64,000 bases of DNA from Pseudohongiella sp. (GTDB lineage: Bacteria; Pseudomonadota; Gammaproteobacteria; Pseudomonadales; Pseudohongiellaceae). How positions within the stretch are numbered: position 1 is the stretch's first letter; each line of letters starts with the position of its first letter. Below, one piece after another: positions 6,863-15,983 of this stretch. The translations under genes were made by a program, and so were the position numbers. Where the stretch lies: assembly GCA_030651695.1 (NCBI GenBank), contig JAUSCD010000005.1, positions 186,915 through 250,914 of the forward strand, given 5' to 3'. Below the pieces are notes generated by a model. It had not been told where the DNA came from. It saw only the letters and a program-made list of their open reading frames with translations, and did no database searches.

Positions 6863-9781
6863 TCAGAAGCGGAAGTCCAGACCTACGAAGTAGCGACGAC
6901 CCAGAACGTCATACAAAGATGGGTCGGTACTGGCTTGTACGTTAGGCGTATATAAACGGGGCTGCTTGTCAGCCAGGTTGTTGATACCCGCGCGGACTAT
7001 GATGTTCTCCATGATTTCATAACGGCCGGAGAGATCGTAGTACCAGAGTGACTTGACGCCAGTGTTGGCAGTTGGGGAACCACCAGTCACAGTGTTGCGA
7101 TGCACCATGTCGTCAATAAAGCGGGCAGTCAACTGAGCCTGGAAGGGGCCAAGCGCCCAGGTTGGGGTAATGGTGTGGCGCCATTCTGGCAGTCCGTGAC
7201 CCGTAGTTGAGCCAATGGTGCCGCCAAAGTCGTTAACAGGATCCACAGCGGTGGTTTGAGTTTCGTATTTCTCCAGCCATGTGCTCACAAAAGCAACGTT
7301 CAATGAGCCCATGTTGCTGGCCAGATCAATACCCCAGTTGAAGGCGAAGTCAACGCCGCTGGTCTTGATGAAGGCCTGGTTGCGCTGGAGTTGCTGCAGT
7401 TCTATAACGCCGCCGTTGCTGGGTTCACGTGTGAACAGTGCGCACCATTCATTGGTCGGGCTATAGGTCGGGTTCGCATTGTCCCGGTTATAGCAGCGCT
7501 GCACGATAGTATTTGCTGCAACAGAATCAATTACCTGCTCCATTTCAATGGACCAGTAGTCGATAGAGAAGACGCTACGGTCGAACGTCGGCAGATTGAT
7601 GTCGCTGATTACAAAACCCAGCGTATAACTGTCGGCAGTTTCAGCTTGCAGATTTGGATTGCCACCGGTAATTCCTGTCGCCTGGGCATTTGGCTGGACA
7701 TACGTCGCACCGCCAGCTACAGGAGACTGCAGGTTACACAATTGCTGAACCTGAGCGGCATTCGGACCATTTCGGTAGGTTGCAGCCAAGGCTCCGGTTG
7801 TGTTGCACGGATCCTGGTTGGTAAACGTCGGGAACGAGTTCAACTGAGGCGCAAACAGTTCTGAGACGTTCGGTGAACGGACGGTGTGCTGATATCCGCC
7901 GCGTGCGCGCACGGAGTCAATAATTGTCCAGTCCAATGTGGCTTTCCAGGTGTCATCGGTACCGGACACGCTGTCAGTGATGCGATAGCCACCGGTGAAT
8001 GCCAGCGAGTCTACCAGAGGTACATTGTTCAACAGCGGTACCCGGACTTCAGTGAACACATCTTTGAAGTCAAGTTTGCCGCTGGTTGGCAACTGTTGGT
8101 TAAAACCTGCCACCAGACCAGGCTGCAGTCCGCCATCTGGTCTGAAATCATAGTCAAGTTTGCGCGAGCTGGCGCCAAATGCGGCCTGCACGGTACCTGT
8201 CGGGATCTCGAACAGGTTACCACTTACAGTACCTTCGATGATTTCCTGCTCGATAACAGTCAGGTTTTTGGCTTCCAGGCTGATGTAATCAATACACGCC
8301 TGACTCGCAGGTTGTGAGCCGAACAGATTCAGGCCGCCAGCACACAACGATGCACCGCCGTCTGCTGCATCCAAGAGAGCCTGTGTGCGGTCACGGCGAA
8401 CGTTGCCGCCCTGAATTTCATTTTGCACAGAACGGCCGTAACTTGCGTATACGTCATAGTTCCATGACCCGGCAATCAGGCCACGCGTACCGCTTACCAG
8501 TTGCAACACATCATGCGTGTTGTAGCCGGTTCGTCCGCCAAGATTGTTGAAACGTTTGGCGAAAGAGAAGGGAGCCGTAGGGTTGGCGCGTGACGCCAGC
8601 AGCGTACGGATTTGCGGAGTCAGGAACGGGTTGGTGGTTGGTACGGTAAAACCAGTTGTACCGCCAGCAGGTGTTGGCGCCAGCTCCTGCAGGGCGTTGT
8701 AGTTGGTGAATGTGAAGCGGGTATACGGCTGGAAATGCTCGTTTATATCCAGTTCGAAGTTGGCGTACATATTCCACCGCTCCATCGGGAGCACAAGAAT
8801 ATTTGCCGGTTCAAAGTTGTACGAGAAGAAGTCAGGGTAAAACGCAGTCGCGATGTCGCCATCCGGTCCCGTATAACCGGCTGCATTGCGCGCTGCATTG
8901 CCTGATACGCCGGTGCAGAACAGTGTGCCGTCGGGGTTGAAACCGAAACCCGCAGAGCCGCCGTTGGCGTTACAGGTGTTGGGTCCGAACAGGGCATCAA
9001 CAGCTGCCTGACTGGGTGTTGTTGCTGCCGCACCGGTAGTCCAGGATCCGCCCGGGAAAATGGAGGTCGCGCCACTGGCCTGTGCCGAAAATGGGCGAGC
9101 ATCTTTATACATGGCGTCACGGTTGAAGAAGCTGGCGCTGAAAACTGCGCTGCCGCGTCCATCCATGAAATTGCTGCCCATAGTAATGTCAGTGCCGTAT
9201 TCGATACCATCGCCTTCAGCAGTTTCACGGTACTGTGTGCTGATCGCGAGGCCTTCGAAGTTTTTCTTCATGATGAAGTTGACAACACCCGCTACTGCGT
9301 CGGGACCGTAGGTCGCGCCCGCACCGCCGGTGATGATCTCGACGCGATCAATCAGCGCAGCCGGGATGGTATTGATATCCACTGTGCCGCCGCTGTAAGA
9401 ACCCATGGCGCGACGACCATCCATCAGCACCAGGTTCCGGGTTTGACCCAGACCGCGCAGGTCGATGACCGCCCGGCCGCCGCTGCTGGGGTTGTTGGAC
9501 TGCGAGCTCAGGTTCGGAGTGACTTGAGGGAGTGTGTTCAGGTACTGGTCAAGAGTGACATAACCACTTTCCAGAATTGCTGCCTGGTCAACGGTCAGGA
9601 TCGGGCTTTCTGCGACAGCGTCGCGTCGGGCGATCAATGATCCGGTAACTACAACTTCTTCAATCTGCGGTGCTTGTTGCTGAGCAAACAAAGGAGCAGA
9701 TGCTCCCAGTCCTGCTGCTCCTGCAGTGCCGCCGACAATGGCCAGTCGAATTGCTTTACGCAAGCTTAAAGGTTTAAACAT
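6863..9781 (-). CDS. TonB-dependent outer-membrane receptor (large)
   Basis: 972 residues. A signal peptide (KAIRLAIVGGTAGAAGL...LFAQQ) is followed by the TonB-box-like EEVVVTGSLIARRD, then a plug domain with VTLDQYLNTLPQVTPN, VIDLRGLGQTRNLVLMDGRR and RVEIITGGAGATYGPDAVAG. The rest is a 22-strand-barrel-like region ending in the C-terminal aromatic GRRYFVGLDFRF needed for outer-membrane insertion. It should import a scarce ligand using TonB energy. The plug type is common in aquatic gammaproteobacteria and sphingomonads and is often linked to carbohydrate or oligopeptide uptake, but the ligand is not readable here. AGGAGG lies nine bases before the ATG. The gene is monocistronic, with its own 369-base leader region and a strong terminator. 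Confidence 0.93.
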   Translation of the reverse strand: MFKPLSLRKAIRLAIVGGTAGAAGLGASAPLFAQQQAPQIEEVVVTGSLIARRDAVAESPILTVDQAAILESGYVTLDQYLNTLPQVTPNLSSQSNNPSSGGRAVIDLRGLGQTRNLVLMDGRRAMGSYSGGTVDINTIPAALIDRVEIITGGAGATYGPDAVAGVVNFIMKKNFEGLAISTQYRETAEGDGIEYGTDITMGSNFMDGRGSAVFSASFFNRDAMYKDARPFSAQASGATSIFPGGSWTTGAAATTPSQAAVDALFGPNTCNANGGSAGFGFNPDGTLFCTGVSGNAARNAAGYTGPDGDIATAFYPDFFSYNFEPANILVLPMERWNMYANFELDINEHFQPYTRFTFTNYNALQELAPTPAGGTTGFTVPTTNPFLTPQIRTLLASRANPTAPFSFAKRFNNLGGRTGYNTHDVLQLVSGTRGLIAGSWNYDVYASYGRSVQNEIQGGNVRRDRTQALLDAADGGASLCAGGLNLFGSQPASQACIDYISLEAKNLTVIEQEIIEGTVSGNLFEIPTGTVQAAFGASSRKLDYDFRPDGGLQPGLVAGFNQQLPTSGKLDFKDVFTEVRVPLLNNVPLVDSLAFTGGYRITDSVSGTDDTWKATLDWTIIDSVRARGGYQHTVRSPNVSELFAPQLNSFPTFTNQDPCNTTGALAATYRNGPNAAQVQQLCNLQSPVAGGATYVQPNAQATGITGGNPNLQAETADSYTLGFVISDINLPTFDRSVFSIDYWSIEMEQVIDSVAANTIVQRCYNRDNANPTYSPTNEWCALFTREPSNGGVIELQQLQRNQAFIKTSGVDFAFNWGIDLASNMGSLNVAFVSTWLEKYETQTTAVDPVNDFGGTIGSTTGHGLPEWRHTITPTWALGPFQAQLTARFIDDMVHRNTVTGGSPTANTGVKSLWYYDLSGRYEIMENIIVRAGINNLADKQPRLYTPNVQASTDPSLYDVLGRRYFVGLDFRF

Positions 9782-10150
9782 TCAGGTGCCCTCCTGATGA
9801 ATGGCAGTAATTGTATGTAAATTAATATTTTTTTTAGGATTCAACTAAGAGGGCGAAGTGCGCGGACGAGACACAGCGGGCGCTGTCATGGAGGGTAAGA
9901 GCGATTTCACGGCTATTGTGATTACAATAGTCAGTGCTCCCTGAAAGGCAGGTGCACACAGCCGATGTGAGCAAAGAAATTTAGGGCAGCGATTCAGGCT
10001 GTTGTCAAAATCTTGTCACATGTAGATATGTAAACTTGACTTAAATTCCATTATGGCAGCCTATTGCTCCAGTCCATGCCCCCCCATCGACTCCGTTTTC
10101 ACAAAATGAATATACTCATCTTTGCTGTGTTTAGTCAATGATGCCAAAGG
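9782..10150. other. intergenic region upstream of the TonB receptor
   Basis: No gene was found in these 369 bases, which lie between the start of the receptor gene and the end of cobB (both minus strand). It should hold the receptor promoter. A possible minus-strand -35 (TTGACA, complement of 10003-10008) with a weak -10 (CCTAAA, 9980-9985) at 17-base spacing is the best match. A clean inverted repeat lies inside the predicted transcribed leader (separate entry). The stretch near 10016-10060 is AT-rich. Confidence 0.5.
9913..9930. promoter_or_regulatory. candidate operator palindrome upstream of the TonB receptor
   Basis: CTATTGT-GATT-ACAATAG is a perfect 7-4-7 inverted repeat, extending to 8 of 9 pairs if the flanking bases are included. 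It lies about 130 bases upstream of the receptor start and just downstream of the best promoter guess. The size and symmetry suit a dimeric helix-turn-helix repressor; the regulator is unknown. Confidence 0.4.
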
Positions 10151-10861
10151 TCACGTGAGAAGTTCTGACACGAAGGCGGGTACCAGTTGACTGGCCGGGC
10201 CATAACGATGCTCGTCAAAGCTTGAGCCGGTTTCGTCCAGATTGAGTTCAACCGTCCGCGCGCCAGCGTTGCTGGCCAACTGATAGAAGCCTGCAGCAGG
10301 ATAAACATTCCCTGACGTGCCAATCGAGACGAACAGATCGCAGCGTGCCAGAGCCTTTTCTATGCGGAACATATCCAGCGGCATTTCGCCGAACCACACA
10401 ATATGAGGTCTGAGGTTGCCGGGCTGCCGGCAGCAGCGGCAGCAATCATCCAGACCCAAATCGTGCCGGATGTCGAAACACAGGTTGGTTTCCATGCAGC
10501 GCATTTTCAGCAGCTCCCCGTGCATATGCACCAGTTGGCGACTGCCACTGCGTTCGTGCAGGTTGTCTACGTTCTGTGTGACCAGCAAAAACTCGCTGCC
10601 CTCAATGAGTGACAGGGCGTGCTCCAGCCTGGCGAGAGCCTGGTGAGCAGCGTTGGGCCGGATGTCAGGGCTCAGCAACTGCTGTCTGCGCTGATTGTAA
10701 AACTGATGCACCAGTACCGGGTTGGCTGCGAAACCTTCTGGTGTGGCAACCTCCTCGATGCGATGGTTCTCCCACAGCCCATCTGCCGTACGAAAAGTCT
10801 GAATACCAGATTCAGCGGAGATGCCGGCGCCGGTCAGTACTACAATTGATCGGTATGGCAT
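10151..10861 (-). CDS. cobB: NAD-dependent protein deacylase, sirtuin class III
   Basis: 236 residues. It has the Rossmann-type [24 protein letters not shown], the catalytic HMHGEL (His about 114), a zinc site formed by two Cys-containing stretches (RCMETNLC and CCRCC), and [12 protein letters not shown]. Tyr55 and Arg58 in the FYNQRR stretch form the Y-x-x-R pair that marks class III sirtuins, which remove succinyl and malonyl as well as acetyl groups. It aligns residue by residue with E. coli CobB by eye. It regulates metabolic enzymes by lysine deacylation in the cytoplasm. A GTG two codons upstream sits better relative to a GGAG and could be the real start. It is a single gene, divergent from bcp. 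Confidence 0.95.
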   Translation of the reverse strand: MPYRSIVVLTGAGISAESGIQTFRTADGLWENHRIEEVATPEGFAANPVLVHQFYNQRRQQLLSPDIRPNAAHQALARLEHALSLIEGSEFLLVTQNVDNLHERSGSRQLVHMHGELLKMRCMETNLCFDIRHDLGLDDCCRCCRQPGNLRPHIVWFGEMPLDMFRIEKALARCDLFVSIGTSGNVYPAAGFYQLASNAGARTVELNLDETGSSFDEHRYGPASQLVPAFVSELLT

Positions 10862-11003
10862 GCTCACAAGGGCTCCGGTGTGCGATGGAAAAAACAGCTG
10901 AGGTCATTATTGCCCGTAGCCGGGCCAGCCTCAAGTGCCCGATTCCTGCAGGAACAACATCTGGTAGGGTGATGTGGCCGTAGTTCTGTCGGGAATAAGC
11001 TCA

Positions 11004-11032
11004 ATGACGCGCCGCAGTCGCAGCGCTATAAT
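11004..11032 (+). promoter_or_regulatory. sigma70-type promoter of bcp
   Basis: ATGACG, a 17-base spacer and a perfect TATAAT. Transcription would begin near 11039, only about 18 bases before the bcp ATG, with AAAGGAG in between. Four of six bases match the -35 consensus and all six match the -10. Confidence 0.65.
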
Positions 11033-11056
11033 GCCTCGTTTCAAAAGGAGCCGAGT

Positions 11057-11533
11057 ATGTCATTACCCCAAATTGGTAAAGCTGCGCCAGCGTTTTCATT
11101 GCCCGATCAGGACGGCAATGTTGTCACCTTGGTCAGCCTTAAGGGAAAAAACGTTGTTCTGTATTTTTATCCAAAGGCCATGACTCCGGGTTGCACCGTG
11201 CAGGCCTGTAGTTTGAGAGACAGCCAGGCGGAATTAAAAAAACTGGATATAGTGGTGCTGGGAGTAAGCCCCGATCCTGTTAAAAAGCTGCAGAAGTTCA
11301 TAGAAAAGGAAGCGCTGAATTTTACGTTGCTGTCCGACGAGGATCATGCCGTTGCGGAATGTTACGGTTCCTGGGGCATGAAGAAATTTATGGGGCGCGA
11401 ATACATGGGAATTCTGCGTCAGACTTTTATCATTGATGCCGATGGCAAACTGCGCCACATCATGGCTGACGTAAAAACCAAAACGCATCATGATGATGTG
11501 ATGAACTGGATTTCTGAAAATCTCGCCAAATAG
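11057..11533 (+). CDS. bcp: thioredoxin-dependent thiol peroxidase (BCP-type peroxiredoxin)
   Basis: A 158-residue peroxiredoxin reducing hydrogen peroxide and organic peroxides. The peroxidatic Cys46 lies in PKAMTPGCTVQAC and Cys51 is the resolving residue, the C-x4-C layout of atypical two-Cys BCP. The DQDG, LGVSPD and TFIIDADGKL segments are family hallmarks. It is cytoplasmic, with no signal peptide. AAAGGAG precedes the ATG and a good promoter lies just upstream. The hydrolase and pdxJ genes follow on the same strand with 17 bases between, so it may head an operon. It is one of three different peroxiredoxins in the window. Confidence 0.95.
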   Translation: MSLPQIGKAAPAFSLPDQDGNVVTLVSLKGKNVVLYFYPKAMTPGCTVQACSLRDSQAELKKLDIVVLGVSPDPVKKLQKFIEKEALNFTLLSDEDHAVAECYGSWGMKKFMGREYMGILRQTFIIDADGKLRHIMADVKTKTHHDDVMNWISENLAK

Positions 11534-11550
11534 TCCGGACAGGCCCAAAG

Positions 11551-12333
11551 ATGAAACTCAATTTCAAGCAGTATTCTACAGACGGCGAACCCTTGCTGAT
11601 TCTGCATGGATTGTTTGGCAGTCTTCAGAATTGGGCCTGGCATTGCAAAAAATTATCGGAGAATTTTTCGGTTTATGCGCTGGACCTGCGCAATCATGGG
11701 GCATCTCCGCACGACGACAAAATGAATTACCAGCTGATGGCAAATGACGTGCTGGAGTTTATGGATGATCATCGAATTGAGAGCGCACATATTCTGGGCC
11801 ATTCCATGGGCGGAAAGGTCGCGATGCAACTGGCGCTTCTTGCGCCAGAACGGGTCAAGCGTCTTGTAATCGCTGATGTGGCGCCAGTTCATTATGGTGG
11901 TGAGCGCGGAGAGCATGACGAGATTTTTGAAGGGCTTTGCGCTTTGGATACTGACTCGCTGAGCAGCCGCGCTGACGCAGATGCCCGCCTTGCGCAGTAC
12001 GTGGACGACGAAGTGGTTCGCCAGTTTTTATTAAGTAATCTTGTACGAGCCGATTCCGGTGGTTTTCGCTGGCGCATCAATTTGCCTGTACTTAAGGCAT
12101 CTTACCCCAGACTGCGGGAAGCTCCGGTCGCAGAAAAACCGTATGAGGGTGAAGTGCTTTTTGTGCGTGGAGACTTGTCCGACTATATATTGCCGCAGCA
12201 CCGCGATGAAGTGCTACGGTTGTTTCCGAAAGCCAAAGTGAAAACAATTACCCAGACAGGCCATTGGCTGCACGCCGAGAAGCCGGATACCTTCTATCGC
12301 ATAGTTTCAGATTTCCTCAGAGAAGACACATGA
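11551..12333 (+). CDS. alpha/beta hydrolase, YbfF-like esterase
   Basis: 260 residues of the alpha/beta-hydrolase fold. The oxyanion-hole HGLFGS is near residue 19, DLRNHGASPH follows, and the nucleophile elbow GHSMGG carries Ser85. The acid and histidine come late (LFVRGDLSDY, TQTGHWLHAEKP). The whole pattern is that of E. coli YbfF, an acyl-ester hydrolase of broad specificity. It follows bcp by 17 bases and overlaps pdxJ by four bases (ATGA), so pdxJ is translationally coupled to it. The physiological substrate is unknown. Confidence 0.88.
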   Translation: MKLNFKQYSTDGEPLLILHGLFGSLQNWAWHCKKLSENFSVYALDLRNHGASPHDDKMNYQLMANDVLEFMDDHRIESAHILGHSMGGKVAMQLALLAPERVKRLVIADVAPVHYGGERGEHDEIFEGLCALDTDSLSSRADADARLAQYVDDEVVRQFLLSNLVRADSGGFRWRINLPVLKASYPRLREAPVAEKPYEGEVLFVRGDLSDYILPQHRDEVLRLFPKAKVKTITQTGHWLHAEKPDTFYRIVSDFLREDT

Positions 12334-13085
12334 CCCTGTTAAGTGTAAATGTGAACAAAATTGCCTTGCTGCGCAATTCGCGCGGTACCAACTTCCCGGA
12401 TTTGCTGGTGTTTGTACGCAGAATTCTGGCACAAGGTGTGCGGGGTATTACGGTGCATCCGCGTCCGGATGAGCGGCATATAACCCGGCAGGATGCTCAT
12501 GATCTGGCCACATTGCTGCGCGACTATCCCGATGTTGAATACAACATCGAAGGCTACCCTTCAACAGACTTCATGAAGCTGATTGAGGCCTTGCGCCCTG
12601 CACAGTGCACATTGGTTCCGGACGAACCCGGCCAACTGACATCCGATCACGGCTGGGATGTGCGTGCGCACGAAGCCCGTCTCAAAGATATTGTGCAGCA
12701 ACTCAAAGTATGGGGGGTACGCAGTAGTTTGTTTCTTGATCCCGATGTCTCACAGATTGATGCCGTTGCCCGTACCGGAGCAAATCGCATAGAACTTTAC
12801 ACTGAGGAATATGCACGAGTGTTTGCCAGTGGTGATATCGATAAATGTAAGGAAGTGATGGCGCGTTATCAGCAAACAGCGGACGCGGCGGTTGCAGCGG
12901 GAATAGGTGTAAATGCCGGTCATGATCTGAGCCTTAAAAACCTGGGCACGTTTCTGGGCATGGGCAACATTATTGAAGTCTCCATTGGGCATGCGCTGAT
13001 TGTAGAATCGCTTGAGATGGGTATCGATGACGTGATTGCGCTCTATCTGACAATTACCGGCTTGAGTGAAGACGGGAGCCACTGA
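12330..13085 (+). CDS. pdxJ: pyridoxine 5'-phosphate synthase, Bacteroidota-like type
   Basis: 251 residues. PdxJ condenses 1-deoxyxylulose-5-P with 3-amino-2-oxopropyl phosphate to form pyridoxine-5-P, the last ring-forming step of vitamin B6 synthesis. Catalytic residues are visible: His in ITVHPRPDERHIT, Glu in YNIEGYP, and His in VNAGHDLSLKN. The enterobacterial VNIDHIATLRNARG is VNVNKIALLRNSRG here, and the HPRPDERHI, NIEGYP, LVPDEPGQLTS and VSIGHAL wording is, from memory, closer to Bacteroidota enzymes. The usual recO-pdxJ-acpS context is missing. The ATG is fixed by the ATGA overlap with the upstream hydrolase. pdxH, the next enzyme of the pathway, lies 6 kb downstream. Confidence 0.92.
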   Translation: MTLLSVNVNKIALLRNSRGTNFPDLLVFVRRILAQGVRGITVHPRPDERHITRQDAHDLATLLRDYPDVEYNIEGYPSTDFMKLIEALRPAQCTLVPDEPGQLTSDHGWDVRAHEARLKDIVQQLKVWGVRSSLFLDPDVSQIDAVARTGANRIELYTEEYARVFASGDIDKCKEVMARYQQTADAAVAAGIGVNAGHDLSLKNLGTFLGMGNIIEVSIGHALIVESLEMGIDDVIALYLTITGLSEDGSH

Positions 13086-13090
13086 AGAGC

Positions 13091-14353
13091 ATGCGCTCTG
13101 ACAAAAAGATTTTTTACGGTTACTGGATAATCCTCGCCGCTTTTGTCACTCAGTTCACTGCTATTGGTCTGCAAAACTATGTGATAGGGCCATTTACCAT
13201 CCCGATGACAGACGAATTTGGCTGGACGCGTGCCGAGTTCACTTCTGCGCGCTCGATAGGTCAGATGGTAGCGGCATTTACCGGTTTTTTTATCGGCGCT
13301 GGCGTTGATCGTTACGGCGGCCGGCCATTTATTCTGATCGGCATGGTCATTCTCTCAATTTCAGTCTACTCACTGGGCAGTGTGCAAACTCTTGCCCATT
13401 GGGTGGTAGTGAACGGTTTTATTGTGACCGTTGGCGCCGCCCTGATCGGTAATCTTGTGGTCAACGTGACGCTCGGCAAATGGTTTGTTGATCAGCGCGG
13501 CAGGGCTGTTGCGCTGGCTGCCATGGGAGTGTCACTTAGTGGTGTGTTACTGCCGCCGGTCACGACCTGGTTGGTTGACGTGTTTGGCTGGCGCACCGCC
13601 TGGCATGTGCTGGGCATTGGGGCTGCAATACTGATCACACCAGCTGCTCTGGTGATACGCCGCACGCCGGAAGACTACAATATGAATCCCGATGGCCATA
13701 CAGCCGAGCAGATGGCGTCGGAAATGGGGGACAAGGCTCGTCTCGATTACGCCAGTTCAATGACGCGTCGTCAGGCTATGCGCACCGGCCGCTTTTATGC
13801 GCTGGTGCTGGCGTTTGGTCTGTTTCAGATTTCGATAACGGTGATGTTGCTGCAGACTGTGCCTTTTATGACCGACGCAGGTTACTCGCGCATCGTGGCT
13901 GCCTCGATGATTTCCCTGACCTCAATTCCGGCTTTTATCAGTAAGCCGTTCTGGGGCATGTTGATTGACCGTTACAGCGCCAGACCGCTGGCGGCGATTG
14001 GTGCAGGCATAACCGGTTTCTCGCTGATTATTATCGTGCTGGCAGTGCAGGTGCAAAACAATATGCTGGTATATGGAGCATTTTTGTTGATGGGTCTGGG
14101 CTGGGGAGGATTGATCCCGCTGCAGGAGGTCATCTGGGCTACCTATTTCGGCCGCCGTTATCTGGGTTCTGTGCGTGCTACAGCAATGCCGTTTACCTTT
14201 GCCATGACGGCGATGGGGCCGGTTCTGGCTGCCGCACATTACGATCACTTCGGGAACTATGACAACGCCTTCCTGTTGATGGCAATCTGTAACCTGGGCG
14301 CAGCTGCGATGTTAATGTTTATCTCGGACAGTCGTCCGGTTCCGCGTTATTGA
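13091..14353 (+). CDS. MFS transporter, monocarboxylate / oxalate-formate-like group
   Basis: 420 residues with about twelve hydrophobic segments in two halves joined by a hydrophilic loop (residues about 190-230). The N-terminus YGYWIILAAFVTQFTAIG, the DRYGGRP motif after TM2, and the GWRTAWHVLG stretch are typical of the major facilitator superfamily, especially the MCT/oxalate:formate antiporter group. It would move a small organic acid or similar solute across the inner membrane; the substrate is not readable. It starts six bases after the pdxJ stop and is probably co-transcribed, though a link to B6 is not implied. Confidence 0.85.
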   Translation: MRSDKKIFYGYWIILAAFVTQFTAIGLQNYVIGPFTIPMTDEFGWTRAEFTSARSIGQMVAAFTGFFIGAGVDRYGGRPFILIGMVILSISVYSLGSVQTLAHWVVVNGFIVTVGAALIGNLVVNVTLGKWFVDQRGRAVALAAMGVSLSGVLLPPVTTWLVDVFGWRTAWHVLGIGAAILITPAALVIRRTPEDYNMNPDGHTAEQMASEMGDKARLDYASSMTRRQAMRTGRFYALVLAFGLFQISITVMLLQTVPFMTDAGYSRIVAASMISLTSIPAFISKPFWGMLIDRYSARPLAAIGAGITGFSLIIIVLAVQVQNNMLVYGAFLLMGLGWGGLIPLQEVIWATYFGRRYLGSVRATAMPFTFAMTAMGPVLAAAHYDHFGNYDNAFLLMAICNLGAAAMLMFISDSRPVPRY

Positions 14354-14368
14354 GCTCATTACAAGCAC

Positions 14369-15028
14369 TCAGTCGTCTGAGCCTATCAGCTTCGCCAGCA
14401 CTGGCCACACGACATCGACAATCATCGGTTGCGCTTCAGCGGTGGGATGAATGCCGTCGTTCTGCATAAGTGAGGCATTGTCGGCGATGCCTTCCAGCAG
14501 GAACGGGATCAGGGCCAGGCCATGGTGCTCGGCGAGCTCGGAGTACTGGGCGTAAAAAGGTCCAGTGTAGCGTTGACCATAGTTCGGTGGTATCTGAATG
14601 CCTGCGAGCAGCACTTGCGCACCGGCCGCCTGGCTCAGCTCAATCATGGTGGTCAGGTTCGCGCGGATGTTTCTGACTGGTAAACCTCTCAGTCCATCGT
14701 TTCCGCCGAGCTCAAGAATGACGATGTCGGGCTTTGTGCTGGACAACATGGCCGGCAGTCTGGCCAGTCCGCCATCGGTTGTTTCTCCACTGACGCTGCC
14801 GTTTACTACCCTCCAGTGTTTGCCTTCTGTGCGCAGTTTTTCCTGCAGCAGAGCTACCCAGCCCTGTTCTTCCTGCATCCGGTAAGCGGCGCTCAGGCTG
14901 TCGCCCCATACCAGAATCACACCCTGGTCTGCGCGAGTCTGGGTTGCTGCGAGCAGCACCGCCAGCATCACGAGCGACAGTAAAACCGCTCGTGCACGTA
15001 GAATTGCCTGCAAAGATTTGTTTGTCAT
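14369..15028 (-). CDS. tesA: SGNH esterase: thioesterase I / protease I / lysophospholipase L1
   Basis: 219 residues. A signal peptide (AVLLSLVMLAVLLAATQTRA) directs it to the periplasm. The four SGNH blocks are present: GDSLSA (Ser44), the Gly of VSGETTDGG, GGNDGLRG, and the DGIHPTAEAQ dyad. This matches TesA, which hydrolyses acyl-thioesters, lysophospholipids and some ester substrates. A TTG four codons upstream gives an alternative start; neither has an obvious ribosome site. It is divergent from the ybbA-ybbP ABC genes, the same arrangement as in E. coli and Pseudomonas, which strengthens the call. Confidence 0.93.
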   Translation of the reverse strand: MTNKSLQAILRARAVLLSLVMLAVLLAATQTRADQGVILVWGDSLSAAYRMQEEQGWVALLQEKLRTEGKHWRVVNGSVSGETTDGGLARLPAMLSSTKPDIVILELGGNDGLRGLPVRNIRANLTTMIELSQAAGAQVLLAGIQIPPNYGQRYTGPFYAQYSELAEHHGLALIPFLLEGIADNASLMQNDGIHPTAEAQPMIVDVVWPVLAKLIGSDD

Positions 15029-15266
15029 AAGTGGGTACAATGCTGTGTTACATCAATATTCACTGAGCTCAAATCTGCATGATTTATTAAGCTGCAGACC
15101 CGGCCAAGGTTAAAGTTTATACGAACTGACTGCAATCCTGGTTTGGCAACAGTGAACCGTGAGCGTCAGTGACAGCGTAAAAGTAGCTCACATCGCGCCT
15201 TTTACAAGTAATAAAGAAATTTCAAGCGATAGAGAATCGAAACAGTAGTCAGGAGCAGAGCACAGT

Positions 15267-15983
15267 ATGGCAAGCATGGTAGAAGCGCGGCATTTATCCA
15301 AACGTGTGTCCACCAGTGAAGGTGAGCTGGTTATTCTCAATGATATCAATCTGAGTATTGCAGCTGCCGAAACTGTAGCCATTGTTGGTGCATCCGGCTC
15401 CGGCAAATCCACTCTGCTCGGACTTATGGCGGGACTAGATGGCGCAAGCGGCGGCGATATGCTGCTGGATGGCCACAATCTGAGCACAATGGACGAAGAA
15501 CAGCGCGCGCAATTGCGAGGTCAGTCTGTAGGTTTTGTATTCCAGTCGTTTCAGCTGCTGCCCAGTTTGACTGCGCTTGAAAACGTCATGTTGCCGATCG
15601 AATTAAAAAACGACAGAAATGCTCGTCAGAAGGCTGCGCAATTGTTGCAGCGGGTGGGTCTGGAATCGCGTGTAACACATTACCCCAACCAGCTATCAGG
15701 TGGCGAGCAGCAGCGTGTGGCGATTGCGCGTGCGTTTGCATCGGAAGCAAAAATTCTGTTTGCGGATGAGCCCACGGGCAATCTGGACACAACAACCGGC
15801 GCAAAAGTGATAGATCTGTTGTTTTCGCTCAATAAAGAATATGGCACTACGCTTGTTCTGGTAACTCACGACGACAGGCTTGCTCAGCGCTGCCGCCGCA
15901 TTATCCGGTTGGTAGCAGGTGAAATTACTGAAGACTCCGCTATCGCCGAAGACTCAATTACCGGAGAAGCCGTCCATGGCTGA
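15267..15983 (+). CDS. ybbA: ABC transporter ATPase YbbA (LolD-like)
   Basis: 238 residues with a Walker A GASGSGKST, Q-loop FVFQSFQLLP, signature LSGGEQQRVA, Walker B ILFADEPTGNLD and H-loop LVTHD. It belongs to the MacB/LolD class that powers FtsX-type permeases, which push lipids or lipoproteins outward rather than import solutes. AGGAG precedes the chosen ATG by 11 bases; a second ATG three codons later is possible. Its 3' end overlaps ybbP by eight bases, and tesA is divergent, so it belongs to the conserved tesA//ybbA-ybbP locus. Its true cargo is not established. Confidence 0.93.
   Translation: MASMVEARHLSKRVSTSEGELVILNDINLSIAAAETVAIVGASGSGKSTLLGLMAGLDGASGGDMLLDGHNLSTMDEEQRAQLRGQSVGFVFQSFQLLPSLTALENVMLPIELKNDRNARQKAAQLLQRVGLESRVTHYPNQLSGGEQQRVAIARAFASEAKILFADEPTGNLDTTTGAKVIDLLFSLNKEYGTTLVLVTHDDRLAQRCRRIIRLVAGEITEDSAIAEDSITGEAVHG

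Noticed and set aside
15041..15266. Possible small RNA between tesA and ybbA
   Set aside because: No terminator-like hairpin or strong promoter was seen; the region is adequately explained as the divergent promoter region.
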